The translations under genes and the position numbers were made by a program. Source: Nonlabens tegetincola (GTDB lineage: Bacteria > Bacteroidota > Bacteroidia > Flavobacteriales > Flavobacteriaceae). Taken from it: a stretch of 64,000 nt of DNA. Location: NCBI RefSeq assembly GCF_002954355.1, contig NZ_MQVV01000017.1:62001-126000 (forward strand). Reading direction: 5' to 3'. Shown here one piece after another: positions 17,207 to 25,390 of the stretch (positions are counted from its first letter, which is position 1; the number at the start of each line of letters is the position of its first letter). The notes beneath the pieces are model-generated. The model did not search any database. It saw only the letters and a list, made by a program, of their open reading frames with translations, and was not told the DNA's origin.

Positions 17207-19342
17207 TTAAAAATTAAGTTTATATAAAAGTTTTAAATAAAAAGATCGTCCGTAACCCAGTAAAATAGAATTTGTTGCTGTGTTGTGTGCACCGCCACTA
17301 GAGGTATAATTAGTATTTACACGAGTAATATCAAATAAATTACGCGCTCCTACTGTAGCCTCTAATTGATCACTTAAAAAGGATTTTCTTATCGATGCAT
17401 CTAACCATGAATAAGCATCTGTTTCAATCTTGGAAAAAGTTGAATTACCGTCACTGTCTGAACCTGTAACCCTAAAATCTTGCTGTCTTCCGTTATAATT
17501 TACAAGTAGCGAGAAAACCGTATCCCACTTAGGGTAACGATAATTAAGACTGGCATTCAATTGGAATTGATACAAGTAGTCGTCACTAGCATTATCTTCA
17601 CTTGCTAGCTCTCTAGATATACCAAAAACAGTTGCATTTAAAGAGGTACTCCAGTTCTTTAATTTAAGTGAATTAGTATTAGTTAATCCTATAAAACGAT
17701 AACTATCTATATTCACATATCGGTACTGTAAAGGATTCGTATTTACAATGGATAGTTCAATGCGATCAGATAAATCAATGTAAGTTAGTTTTACACTATT
17801 TTCTAATCTAATCAAAGAATTATCAAACCAAGTTTTCTTTTTTAAACTTAGGAAAGTAGTTAAACCTTCTTCCGGTTTTAAATTCTCGTTACCTTGAACA
17901 TCATGGTTAGCATCAACAAAGTAATAATAAAGCTCAGTAAAATCAGGAACCCTATACGATGTGCCTACATTGGCTCTTAATTCAAACCCTTTTTCAAACA
18001 ACTGTCTTGCTGTTAATTCATAAACCGCCTTGTTATCAAATTGAGAGTTATAAATGAAACGTATACCAGGACGTACAGTTAACTTATCACTTAAACCTAT
18101 TTCAGAAGAGATGAACCCAGCAAAATCATTGATGTTTCTAGTTTTAGGATTTAAGATGTTTTCTCCTGCAGCTTCCCTATCAAAACCTTTTTGTAAAGTT
18201 ATTTCATAACCTACCTGAGCATTAAAACGATCCGTTTTGAAAAGATTCCCTAATGTACCTTTTGAATAGAAAAATTTCCCAGATTGGTTAACTTCATCTA
18301 TTTCTGCAGTTCGTTCTCGGGTAAGAATGAAATAGTTAAATTCATTCAATCTTCTTTTTTGTTCTTGATAGGATAATGAAACACTATACCTTAAACCAGA
18401 ATCAAATGTACCAGAGCCATTAAGGTGATTGAATATTCTTGAAGTTTTATAAATCCTATCAGTAGCAGATGGATTAATGGTTGAATTCTGGCTATTAAAA
18501 TTACTTCTTACTGTAGAATTAAAGAAGTTGATAGTCTCGTCAAAGTACTCAAACTTATAGAAAAACTTGTGCTTTCTATTATTATAGCCTAACAATGCGT
18601 TTGAGGTAATTTGTTCCTTAGGTAACCACTCGTAACCTCGCAAACCATCATTCTCAAAATAATCACGCCCTTTCTTATTATTAAAAAAACCAGCAAAATC
18701 GTTTCTGGTTACTCCTACACTCGCATACCAATTATCATTAATGTTGTGTGAAATTGTAGCACCTTGTACATGCCTACCTTCATCAAACCATGCGTACTCG
18801 TCGCTTACCGTTTCTTCTTGCAAGGAGAGATTAATTCTCCATTTGTTTTTATCAGATTTTTTGGTGATAATATTTAAAACACCCGATACGGCATTAGCAC
18901 CATATTGAACTCCCATAGATCCCTCAACAATTTCTATACGTTCAACATCGTCTAGATTAATTTGCGTGAGATCAATGTTGCTTCCTACACCATTATCACT
19001 CACTATGGGAACATTATCAATGAGAACATTAAAATAACGAGCATCTAATCCAAAAAAACTTACTGTACTCCTACCTGTTGAAGCACTAGGTGTTACATTA
19101 AGATTTAGATTAAAATTGAGCAAATCCGCTACATTAACAGCAGCTATTTGTTTGATTTGTTCTGCTTTAATGACTCGCACGTTGTAAACCGATTTTTTAA
19201 TTGATTGTGGATTATACTGTCCGGTCACCACAATCTCTTCTAGCGACTCTACCTCAGTTGTATCAATAACAACTGTTTGTTGTGAGTTCGCTTTCGCGAA
19301 AGCGAGAATTAAAACCAATAAAACATTAAACTTAAACTTCAT
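17207..19342 (-). CDS. TonB-dependent outer-membrane receptor (HmuR-like)
   Basis: A 711-residue TonB receptor: signal peptide (MKFKFNVLLVLILAFAKANS), a plug domain (EEIVVTGQYNPQSIKKSVYNV, LLNFNLNLNV, VERIEIVEGSMGVQYGANAVSGVLNIITKK) and a long beta-barrel ending SFYLKLLYKLNF with the terminal aromatic residue expected for BAM insertion. With the HmuY gene immediately downstream, haem or haemoprotein uptake is the most likely role. The iterated palindrome encodes AFAKA exactly in the hydrophobic core/cleavage region of the signal peptide (19289-19304). A Fur-like dyad and a -7 box precede the start. Confidence 0.93.
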   Translation of the reverse strand: MKFKFNVLLVLILAFAKANSQQTVVIDTTEVESLEEIVVTGQYNPQSIKKSVYNVRVIKAEQIKQIAAVNVADLLNFNLNLNVTPSASTGRSTVSFFGLDARYFNVLIDNVPIVSDNGVGSNIDLTQINLDDVERIEIVEGSMGVQYGANAVSGVLNIITKKSDKNKWRINLSLQEETVSDEYAWFDEGRHVQGATISHNINDNWYASVGVTRNDFAGFFNNKKGRDYFENDGLRGYEWLPKEQITSNALLGYNNRKHKFFYKFEYFDETINFFNSTVRSNFNSQNSTINPSATDRIYKTSRIFNHLNGSGTFDSGLRYSVSLSYQEQKRRLNEFNYFILTRERTAEIDEVNQSGKFFYSKGTLGNLFKTDRFNAQVGYEITLQKGFDREAAGENILNPKTRNINDFAGFISSEIGLSDKLTVRPGIRFIYNSQFDNKAVYELTARQLFEKGFELRANVGTSYRVPDFTELYYYFVDANHDVQGNENLKPEEGLTTFLSLKKKTWFDNSLIRLENSVKLTYIDLSDRIELSIVNTNPLQYRYVNIDSYRFIGLTNTNSLKLKNWSTSLNATVFGISRELASEDNASDDYLYQFQLNASLNYRYPKWDTVFSLLVNYNGRQQDFRVTGSDSDGNSTFSKIETDAYSWLDASIRKSFLSDQLEATVGARNLFDITRVNTNYTSSGGAHNTATNSILLGYGRSFYLKLLYKLNF
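19289..19304. repeat. Iterated palindrome copy 5, in the TonB-receptor signal peptide
   Basis: Perfect 16-bp palindrome CGCTTTCGCGAAAGCG, read as AFAKA just before the predicted signal-peptidase site. Confidence 0.95.
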
Positions 19343-19348
19343 TATTAA

Positions 19349-19363
19349 TTAGAATGATTCTTA
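19349..19363 (-). promoter_or_regulatory. Fur-like 7-1-7 inverted repeat at the TonB receptor start
   Basis: TTAGAAT-G-ATTCTTA, 13 of 14 arm bases symmetric, lies between the -7 box and the start codon, overlapping the predicted transcription start, a classic repressor position. The half-site TTAGAAT recurs at two other starts in this region. Binding by Fur is inferred. Confidence 0.6.
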
Positions 19364-19371
19364 ATAAGGCG

Positions 19372-19379
19372 CAAATATA
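19372..19379 (-). promoter_or_regulatory. -7 box TATATTTG of the TonB receptor-HmuY operon
   Basis: Exact TAnnTTTG match on the minus strand, about 30 bases upstream of the start codon. Confidence 0.65.
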
Positions 19380-19394
19380 TATATTTTATTTTTA

Positions 19395-19423
19395 TTTAGA
19401 ATCAATAAAAACAACTATTTTTG
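19395..19423 (+). promoter_or_regulatory. Promoter and Fur-like half-box of the DUF6607-ankyrin-reductase operon
   Basis: TTTATTTAGAAT (Fur-like half-site at 19396-19402) is followed 14 bases later by the exact -7 box TATTTTTG at 19416-19423. The same layout recurs at 24965-24994. Confidence 0.55.
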
Positions 19424-19448
19424 CAGCAACAAAAAATTTGTACTAATC

Positions 19449-20357
19449 ATGAAAAAAGTTTTAATACTTGGTGTTCTATTAATTTCTATTGCAGCAACTG
19501 CTCCTAGTAAAAGGAATGATGATGCTTATGCCATTAAACAAATGTGTGGCTGTTTTGAAGTCACTTTTAACTTTGCGGAAACCTTTAATTATTCCCAAGA
19601 TTCACTATATAAGCCCTCAAAAACCAAAGTTGATAAAGGACTAGAATGGGCTCAATTGGTTACTGATGAAAAAGACAAAATCCAAATTCAACACTTACTT
19701 CAAGTAGGAGATCCTTCAAATCCGTATATCGTGAAACATTGGAGGCAAGATTGGCTGTATGAGAATACAGATTTATATGAATACAACGCCGACAACAAAT
19801 GGGATTTCATTCAATTAGACAAAAAGGACGTAAAGGGTCAATGGACTCAAAAGGTATATCAAGTTGATGATAGTCCTAGATATGAAGGTACAGGAACCTG
19901 GGTGCATGTTGATGGTAAAAGCTATTGGGAAAATACCACTAGTGCTCCATTACCTCGCAGAGAATATACTACTCGTAGCGATTACAACGTAACTATGAGA
20001 GGTAATCGTCACGAAATTACGGATTATGGATGGGTACATGATCAAGACAACTTAAAGATCATACGTAAAGAAGGACAAGAGGATCAAGTACTAGCAGCCG
20101 AAAAAGGTTATAACACCTACAAAAGAGTAGACGATAGTCGTTGTGCAGCGGCGGCTCAATGGTGGAAAGATAATAACGACAAATGGAGTACCGTACGTTC
20201 TAAATGGGACGAAGTTTACAACCGCAATACGGATTTACGTTTACATGAAAAAGTAGATAATAAATTGCTTTTCAAGCATTTGTTTGATGAAGAAATTAAA
20301 ACTAAAGATCAAATTGATCCTATTATTGAATCATTCATAATCTCAAACCCTAAATAA
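19449..20357 (+). CDS. Exported DUF6607-like protein
   Basis: A 302-residue protein with a signal peptide (MKKVLILGVLLISIAATA) and a mature chain rich in Trp, Tyr and charged residues: KQMCGCFEVTFNFAETFNY near the start, then HWRQDWLYE, WDFIQLDKKDVKGQWTQKVYQVDDSPRYEG and DSRCAAAAQWWKDNNDKW. I believe it is the Bacteroidota family DUF6607, which has no established biochemistry. It opens a four-gene operon divergent from the HmuY/receptor pair; its stop overlaps the next ATG by one base (TAATG). A periplasmic role linked to iron or haem is inferred only from context. Confidence 0.75.
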   Translation: MKKVLILGVLLISIAATAPSKRNDDAYAIKQMCGCFEVTFNFAETFNYSQDSLYKPSKTKVDKGLEWAQLVTDEKDKIQIQHLLQVGDPSNPYIVKHWRQDWLYENTDLYEYNADNKWDFIQLDKKDVKGQWTQKVYQVDDSPRYEGTGTWVHVDGKSYWENTTSAPLPRREYTTRSDYNVTMRGNRHEITDYGWVHDQDNLKIIRKEGQEDQVLAAEKGYNTYKRVDDSRCAAAAQWWKDNNDKWSTVRSKWDEVYNRNTDLRLHEKVDNKLLFKHLFDEEIKTKDQIDPIIESFIISNPK

Positions 20358-21850
20358 TGAAAGGAATTTTAAACTTAATCCTAGGCGTTGTTGTAAGCTC
20401 GTTTTCAATAGCCCAAAACAATGTATTTTTGGAAAGATCTTACTGGAATTCAAAACCTAGTCTAGAACAAGTAAAACAAGACATCGCGGCCGGAAACGAC
20501 GCAACTCAATTGAATCAAAATGCCTTTGATGCTGTTGTATACGCGATTAACTCGGGTGCTGATAATGATGTGATCTTTCATTTATTGTCGTTAGAAGGAA
20601 ATGATGTAAACAAACTTACACACGACGGAAGAACCTATATCTTTTGGGCTGGTTATAAAGGGAATCTACAAGTCCTAGAATACTTAATGAGCAATGGAGC
20701 CAATACAGATGTGATTGACAGTCATGGTTATACCTATCTTAATTTCACAGCAAATGCTGGACAGCAAGACACGGCTTTGTATGATTTTATATTTGAAAAC
20801 GGTGGTAGCCCTAAACAAGTTAACAAACAAGGTGCCAACGCTCTTCTTCTAATTGCTCCATCTTTAAAAGATGAGAAGCTCCTATCCTACTTAATAAGCA
20901 AAGGATTTGACCTTAACGCAACCGATTATGATGGGAACAACATATTTAACTATGCTAGTAAAAAGGTTAATCCTGATTTTCTTAATCTTTTAGTTGAAAA
21001 AGGGATAGACTATAAAAGCAAAAATGAGAATGGTGGAAATGCCTTCTTATTTGCAGCAAGAGGTACACGAGGAAACTCAAATTCTCTAGAGGACTATCAA
21101 TATTTAGAACAATTGGGTATTGATCCTAATGTTGTAAATAATGACGGAGTAAATGCCCTGCATTATTTATCAGGAAGAAATAAAGATTTAAAATTATTTG
21201 ATTTTTTCATAGATAAAAATGTAGATATTAATCAAGCCAATAAAGAAGGTATCACGCCGTTCATGAATGCTGCACGTAGTAACGATAACACTGTTATAGA
21301 TTATCTATTAGACAAAATAAAAGATATTAATACAATAGATGAGAATGGATATAACGCATTAACTCATGCTGTGCGTTACAATCGCGCAAGTGTAGTTGAC
21401 TTACTTCTTAAAAACAAGGCTAACGCTCTTGTAGTAGACAAGGAAGGACAATCCATGGTTTACCATCTAATTCAAAGTTATAACAGCTCTAGACACGATG
21501 ACTTCATCAAAAAATGGAAGTTTCTTACAGATGCCGGAATTGAACTTAGTGCTCCTATTTCAAAACAAACAACCATCTGGCATGAAGCTGTTAAAAAAGA
21601 TAACTTGAAACTATTAAATTTTATTAGTATTGTTTCCAAAGAAAAGATAAACGATCTTGATAAGGATGGTATGACGGCGCTTCATCTCGCTGCCATGCAA
21701 ACTAAGAATCCTGAGTTATTAAAATTCTTAATCGATCAAGGTGCAAGTACCCAAATTACTACTGCATTTGATGAAACAGTTTATGACCTAGCTCTAGAAA
21801 ACGAGTTATTAATGAAAGAAAATGCTAATCTAGATTTTCTAAAACCCTAA
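20357..21850 (+). CDS. Exported ankyrin-repeat protein
   Basis: A 497-residue protein: signal peptide (MKGILNLILGVVVSSFSIAQ) and about twelve degenerate ankyrin repeats. Clear repeat units are DGRTYIFWAGYKGNLQVLEYLMSNGAN, GYNALTHAVRYNRASVVDLLLKNKAN and GMTALHLAAMQTKNPELLKFLIDQGAS condensed over ~33 residues each. Ankyrin stacks bind other proteins, so it may scaffold the neighbouring exported proteins or the reductase. Its coding start overlaps the previous stop and it ends seven bases before the next gene. A related ankyrin protein is sometimes found with catalases in Proteobacteria, but the partner here differs. Confidence 0.88.
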   Translation: MKGILNLILGVVVSSFSIAQNNVFLERSYWNSKPSLEQVKQDIAAGNDATQLNQNAFDAVVYAINSGADNDVIFHLLSLEGNDVNKLTHDGRTYIFWAGYKGNLQVLEYLMSNGANTDVIDSHGYTYLNFTANAGQQDTALYDFIFENGGSPKQVNKQGANALLLIAPSLKDEKLLSYLISKGFDLNATDYDGNNIFNYASKKVNPDFLNLLVEKGIDYKSKNENGGNAFLFAARGTRGNSNSLEDYQYLEQLGIDPNVVNNDGVNALHYLSGRNKDLKLFDFFIDKNVDINQANKEGITPFMNAARSNDNTVIDYLLDKIKDINTIDENGYNALTHAVRYNRASVVDLLLKNKANALVVDKEGQSMVYHLIQSYNSSRHDDFIKKWKFLTDAGIELSAPISKQTTIWHEAVKKDNLKLLNFISIVSKEKINDLDKDGMTALHLAAMQTKNPELLKFLIDQGASTQITTAFDETVYDLALENELLMKENANLDFLKP

Positions 21851-21857
21851 TTAAAAA

Positions 21858-22340
21858 ATGATGAGAATATTATACATGGCCCTTGTTGCCTTGATTTGTC
21901 TATCTTTTACTGCTTCTACCGTTTCAAAAACGTCCGTAAAATGTATGATTCAAATGAAAAATTATACTGGTGAAGGTGCCTACATAGTAGTATCTGTAAC
22001 CGATAAAGAAGGAGAATATAAAGAAACGATTTATGTTCATGGAAAGGATCCAGAATGGTATAGCGAGATTGACTCATGGTGGAAATTCTACGGTAAGCAT
22101 AGACCAGATATCGACGCTATATCTGGTGAGACTATCGCTGGCGGTGAGCGTTCCATTAGTGTGCTTGAAATACCTACACAATACATAAATTCTAATCACA
22201 AACTACGTTTTGAAACTGCTGTAGAGGATCAAGATTACAATGAGGTAGATTTGGAACTAGATTTAACTGATAGTAATCTCAAATCAAAAGTTGACGGTAC
22301 AGGTTGGATTAGATACGTGAGATTAATGCCTCAAAAATAA
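21858..22340 (+). CDS. Exported DUF2271-like protein
   Basis: A 160-residue protein with a signal peptide (MMRILYMALVALICLSFTASTVS). The mature part is a beta-rich domain with YIVVSVTDKEGEYKETIYVHGKDPEWYSEIDSWWKFYGKH split over strands, and DAISGETIAGGERSISV, the DAxSGAT-like motif of DUF2271 periplasmic proteins. DUF2271 proteins usually sit beside PepSY-domain membrane proteins and FMN-linked redox proteins, exactly as here. Function unproven; a periplasmic partner of the downstream reductase is the natural inference. Confidence 0.78.
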   Translation: MMRILYMALVALICLSFTASTVSKTSVKCMIQMKNYTGEGAYIVVSVTDKEGEYKETIYVHGKDPEWYSEIDSWWKFYGKHRPDIDAISGETIAGGERSISVLEIPTQYINSNHKLRFETAVEDQDYNEVDLELDLTDSNLKSKVDGTGWIRYVRLMPQK

Positions 22341-22344
22341 ATAA

Positions 22345-24552
22345 GTGATTACATCTATATATAGATACAGTCACCTTGTACTCGCAGCTATTTCCTCCCT
22401 TTTTTTGGTAGTAGCTGCGATTACAGGTTTAGTACTTTCAACTGAACCGATTTTTTATGACTTAAAACAACCAGATAAAATCGATTTAAGTGAAATAAGC
22501 CTAGGACAAACTATTCATAAATTACAACAAGAATACGACGAGCTTATTACACTTTCTACAACCTCGCAAGGTCTTGTACTTGCCGATGTTGTAACTAAAG
22601 AAGGTACAAGCGTTACCGGCTACATAAATCCCAAAACAGGCATGTTTCTGGGAGATGAAATAACGCGACCTAGTATTTACAATTGGTTCACAAACTTACA
22701 TAGATCCCTATTCCTTAAATCAATAGGAAGAGGTTTTATAGGTGTTTCCACCTTTTTATTAGTCTTAATAATCGTATCTGGTATATTTTTATTAGCACAG
22801 CGCCAGGGCGGATTTAGTAAATGGTTTTCCTCGATAAAGGATAAGGAATTCCATAAAAAATACCACGTAATACTTAGTCGTTGGCTTTTGATACCTATTC
22901 TTATTATTGCTATCACTGGTGTCTATCTTTCACTGGAACAGTTTGATTTGATTCCTGTTGAGAATCAATCTTTAGATTGGAGTTTATCTCCCGATGAGGA
23001 GTTACCATTACAAACAATTGAAAATCAAGACTTTTTTAAGACCACGACCCTAGATCAGGTTAAAGAAGTAAACTTTCCTTTTTCAAGTGATCCCATAGAT
23101 TATTATGAAATTTATTTAAAGGAAAAAAGTGTTCTGGTCGCACAACACACGGGTGAAGTCATCGATCAGGTAGAAAATCCTTTTACAGCACTTGTTTCTT
23201 ATTACAGTACCATTTTCCATACTGGGAGCGCATCGCCGCTGTGGTCTGTGATCTTAGGAATATCCTGTATAGGAATACTGTATTTTATTATTTCAGGATG
23301 TGTCATTTATTGGAAACGTAGGCCTAAGAAAAATTACAAGCTAGAACTTTCAAGCGCACAGGATAGTGAATATATTGTTTTAGTTGGGTCTGAAAGTGGC
23401 AGTACTTACGCTTTCGCGAAAGCGTTCACACAACAACTCTTAAGGACAGGTAAAAAAGTATCCCTGAGTGATCTTAATCATTACCAGCAATACGAGCGTG
23501 CCTTACACCTCATCATTTTTACAGCAACCTATGGTGATGGCGATGCGCCTACTAATGCTAGGAAGTTTTTTGATAGACTAGAAAAAATTGATCAACCTAG
23601 ATCATTATTTGTGTCTGTAGTAGGATTTGGTTCTTCTATCTATCCAAAATACAATGAGTTTGGAAAACAAGTTTATCATCGTCTAGTAAAAGATGAGAAT
23701 ATGAAACCATACTTGCCGTTCACTGAGGTAGACGAAGAACACCAACCGGAAGAAACTTGTAAGCAGTGGCTGCAGTTATGGCAGCAAAAATCGGGTTTTC
23801 CTATGGAACTAAAGGTTGACCAGTTTCCTAAAAGCAATATTGAGAAACAAAAATTTAAGGTAACTCATCGCAGCCCATTAAATAAGGATGAAACCTTTAT
23901 CATAAGCTTACAACCTACTAGTTATAATGATTATCAATCTGGAGACTTGTTAGAGGTTTATGCAAGTGAAAAAGCAAAGGCACGGCAGTACTCGATAGCT
24001 CGTATACAAAACAAAATAGTCTTAAGTGTTAGAAAGCACGAGCACGGACTGTGTTCCACTTATCTAGCAAACTGCCATAAAAACGATGATATCATGGCCA
24101 CAATTAAAACAAATACCAGCTTTCATTTTCCTAAAGATGCTCCAAAAATTATCATGGTAGCAAATGGTACTGGAATAGCACCTTTTCTAGGAATGCTGGA
24201 TGAAAATAAAACGAACATACCTATAGATTTATATTGGGGTGGAAAAAACATAGAGAGTCTTTCCATTTATGGAGAATATTTAGAAGATGCTCATAAAAAG
24301 CAACAAGTATCTAATTATCATATTTCATATTCTAGAGAAAATGAGGTTGTAGAATATGTACAACATAAAGTGGCTGAACACAAAGAAGAAATAACTACTG
24401 ATTTGCAACAAGGCGCAGTCATCATGATCTGCGGATCTTTATCCATGCAAAACGAAGTTCTAGACTTATTAGAATTATGGAACAAAGAGAATCCTAAGAT
24501 CCAACTAGAACAACTGTATAAAAATCAAAAAATCCTTACCGACTGTTATTAA
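22345..24552 (+). CDS. PepSY-TM / flavodoxin / ferredoxin-NADP-reductase-like fusion reductase
   Basis: A 735-residue inner-membrane reductase. Residues 1-~330 form a PepSY-associated TM region with four membrane helices (first LVLAAISSLFLVVAAITGLVL) and the conserved YRYSHLVLA, NLHRSLFL, KKYHVILSRW His sites that may bind haem. Residues ~345-490 are a flavodoxin domain (VLVGSESGST, TATYGDGDAP). The rest is an FAD/NADPH module with RQYSI, GTGIAPFLG and CGSLSMQ and the terminal DCY. It would pass electrons from NADPH through FAD and FMN to the membrane, fitting ferric or haem-iron reduction. The start codon is GTG; no ATG is available. The palindrome at 23409 encodes AFAKA inside the flavodoxin FMN loop. 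Confidence 0.88.
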   Translation: MITSIYRYSHLVLAAISSLFLVVAAITGLVLSTEPIFYDLKQPDKIDLSEISLGQTIHKLQQEYDELITLSTTSQGLVLADVVTKEGTSVTGYINPKTGMFLGDEITRPSIYNWFTNLHRSLFLKSIGRGFIGVSTFLLVLIIVSGIFLLAQRQGGFSKWFSSIKDKEFHKKYHVILSRWLLIPILIIAITGVYLSLEQFDLIPVENQSLDWSLSPDEELPLQTIENQDFFKTTTLDQVKEVNFPFSSDPIDYYEIYLKEKSVLVAQHTGEVIDQVENPFTALVSYYSTIFHTGSASPLWSVILGISCIGILYFIISGCVIYWKRRPKKNYKLELSSAQDSEYIVLVGSESGSTYAFAKAFTQQLLRTGKKVSLSDLNHYQQYERALHLIIFTATYGDGDAPTNARKFFDRLEKIDQPRSLFVSVVGFGSSIYPKYNEFGKQVYHRLVKDENMKPYLPFTEVDEEHQPEETCKQWLQLWQQKSGFPMELKVDQFPKSNIEKQKFKVTHRSPLNKDETFIISLQPTSYNDYQSGDLLEVYASEKAKARQYSIARIQNKIVLSVRKHEHGLCSTYLANCHKNDDIMATIKTNTSFHFPKDAPKIIMVANGTGIAPFLGMLDENKTNIPIDLYWGGKNIESLSIYGEYLEDAHKKQQVSNYHISYSRENEVVEYVQHKVAEHKEEITTDLQQGAVIMICGSLSMQNEVLDLLELWNKENPKIQLEQLYKNQKILTDCY
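23409..23424. repeat. Iterated palindrome copy 6, inside the PepSY-flavodoxin reductase gene
   Basis: Perfect 16-bp palindrome CGCTTTCGCGAAAGCG, read as AFAKA directly after the FMN phosphate-binding loop GSESGST. Confidence 0.95.
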
Positions 24553-24568
24553 TACAGTCCGTAAGGAT
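24532..24568. terminator. Inverted repeat spanning the reductase stop codon
   Basis: ATCCTTACCGACTGT and ACAGTCCGTAAGGAT (one mismatch) form a 15-bp stem with a seven-base loop that includes the TAA stop. There is no T-run, so it may act as a factor-dependent or bidirectional terminator with the convergent gene, or stabilise the 3' end. Confidence 0.5.
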
Positions 24569-24592
24569 AATATTCAGTAAGTTGGAAGCCTA

Positions 24593-24841
24593 TTAAGCAG
24601 TAACTTTTTCTGGTGCCCAAGCCTCACACATCATTCCGGCACTTGCCTTTTCTGGATGAGGACAAGAAGATGACTTGAATCTAGCACATTGTGCGCAATC
24701 GTGTTCATTATTAAGATCGGCACGCATATCAAAACTGTTACAAGTGTAACTGCTGCTCACTGCCACTTCATGAATTTTACATGTATTATCTGCGTTCAAG
24801 TTTGAACAATTTCCACAAGTATTTCCTAATCTAATTGCCAT
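24593..24841 (-). CDS. Small cysteine-rich protein, probably metal- or cluster-binding
   Basis: An 82-residue protein with eight cysteines in two similar halves: CGNC-x8-C-x12-C and CAQC-x7-C-x11-C, each half ending near an aromatic or acidic residue. The repeated CxxC...C...C spacing suggests two metal sites, zinc or iron-sulphur, each with four Cys. No signal peptide, so cytoplasmic. It has no family I can name. It faces the reductase gene and is followed upstream by a weak Fur-like half-site (TTAGAAT at 24922-24928). A role in iron handling is plausible only by position. Confidence 0.7.
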   Translation of the reverse strand: MAIRLGNTCGNCSNLNADNTCKIHEVAVSSSYTCNSFDMRADLNNEHDCAQCARFKSSSCPHPEKASAGMMCEAWAPEKVTA

Positions 24842-24964
24842 AATCTTTGATTTTTATTTAAAGATATAACACTTTACAAGAAGAATATTCAATAAGTTGT
24901 TAATTACCAATAATATGCATTTAGAATAAATAAAGATAAATGAACTTTAACACTCTAATTTTAT

Positions 24965-24994
24965 TTAGAATAATTAAAAATAGATTATATTTGC
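24965..24994 (+). promoter_or_regulatory. Fur-like box plus -7 promoter of the 25034 gene
   Basis: TTAGAAT-A-ATTAAAA (24966-24980) resembles the 7-1-7 dyad at the TonB receptor, and an exact -7 box TATATTTG follows at 24987-24994. The layout copies that at 19395-19423. Confidence 0.55.
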
Positions 24995-25033
24995 ACTGTA
25001 AATAAAGGGTTTATAACCGATTAATTATTTTTC

Positions 25034-25384
25034 ATGAATCACGAACTTCAATTAATTACAAAAAATCAATTTGGTGAACTTAACTATTGCAATGGTTGTG
25101 ATTGTTATTCGCTTGTTTTTTCTAATTTCATTTTTAAGTTCACTGTGGATGAGTTTGAAACATTTCAAAATTATATCAATGACATTCCCATGTCGTTTTG
25201 GAATAACTCTGAGATGATGAAAAATAAAAAACGTCGCATTCCAATTCACACTAAACAAAAGAATCTTACGCTTGTTTTTAATGGTGAAGAATTTACAAAG
25301 CTCAAGGCTTTGGTAAATGGAGTTACTAAAAAAGATGAATTCTTATCCTTATTAGATATTGATTATCCGCTTCATTTGAATTAA
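25034..25384 (+). CDS. Small conserved protein, probably iron-regulated
   Basis: A 116-residue soluble protein without signal peptide. It contains LNYCNGCDCYSLVFSNFIFKFTVDEFETFQNYI, a Cys cluster CNGCDC near residue 19 followed by a long amphipathic stretch, and a C-terminal LTLVFNGEEFTKLKALVNG. I recall a Bacteroidota family of this form (DUF6686) but cannot confirm it. The promoter carries the same Fur-like half-site as the divergent haem operons, so iron control is likely. It ends seven bases from the convergent barrel protein gene. Confidence 0.7.
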   Translation: MNHELQLITKNQFGELNYCNGCDCYSLVFSNFIFKFTVDEFETFQNYINDIPMSFWNNSEMMKNKKRRIPIHTKQKNLTLVFNGEEFTKLKALVNGVTKKDEFLSLLDIDYPLHLN

Positions 25385-25390
25385 GGATAC

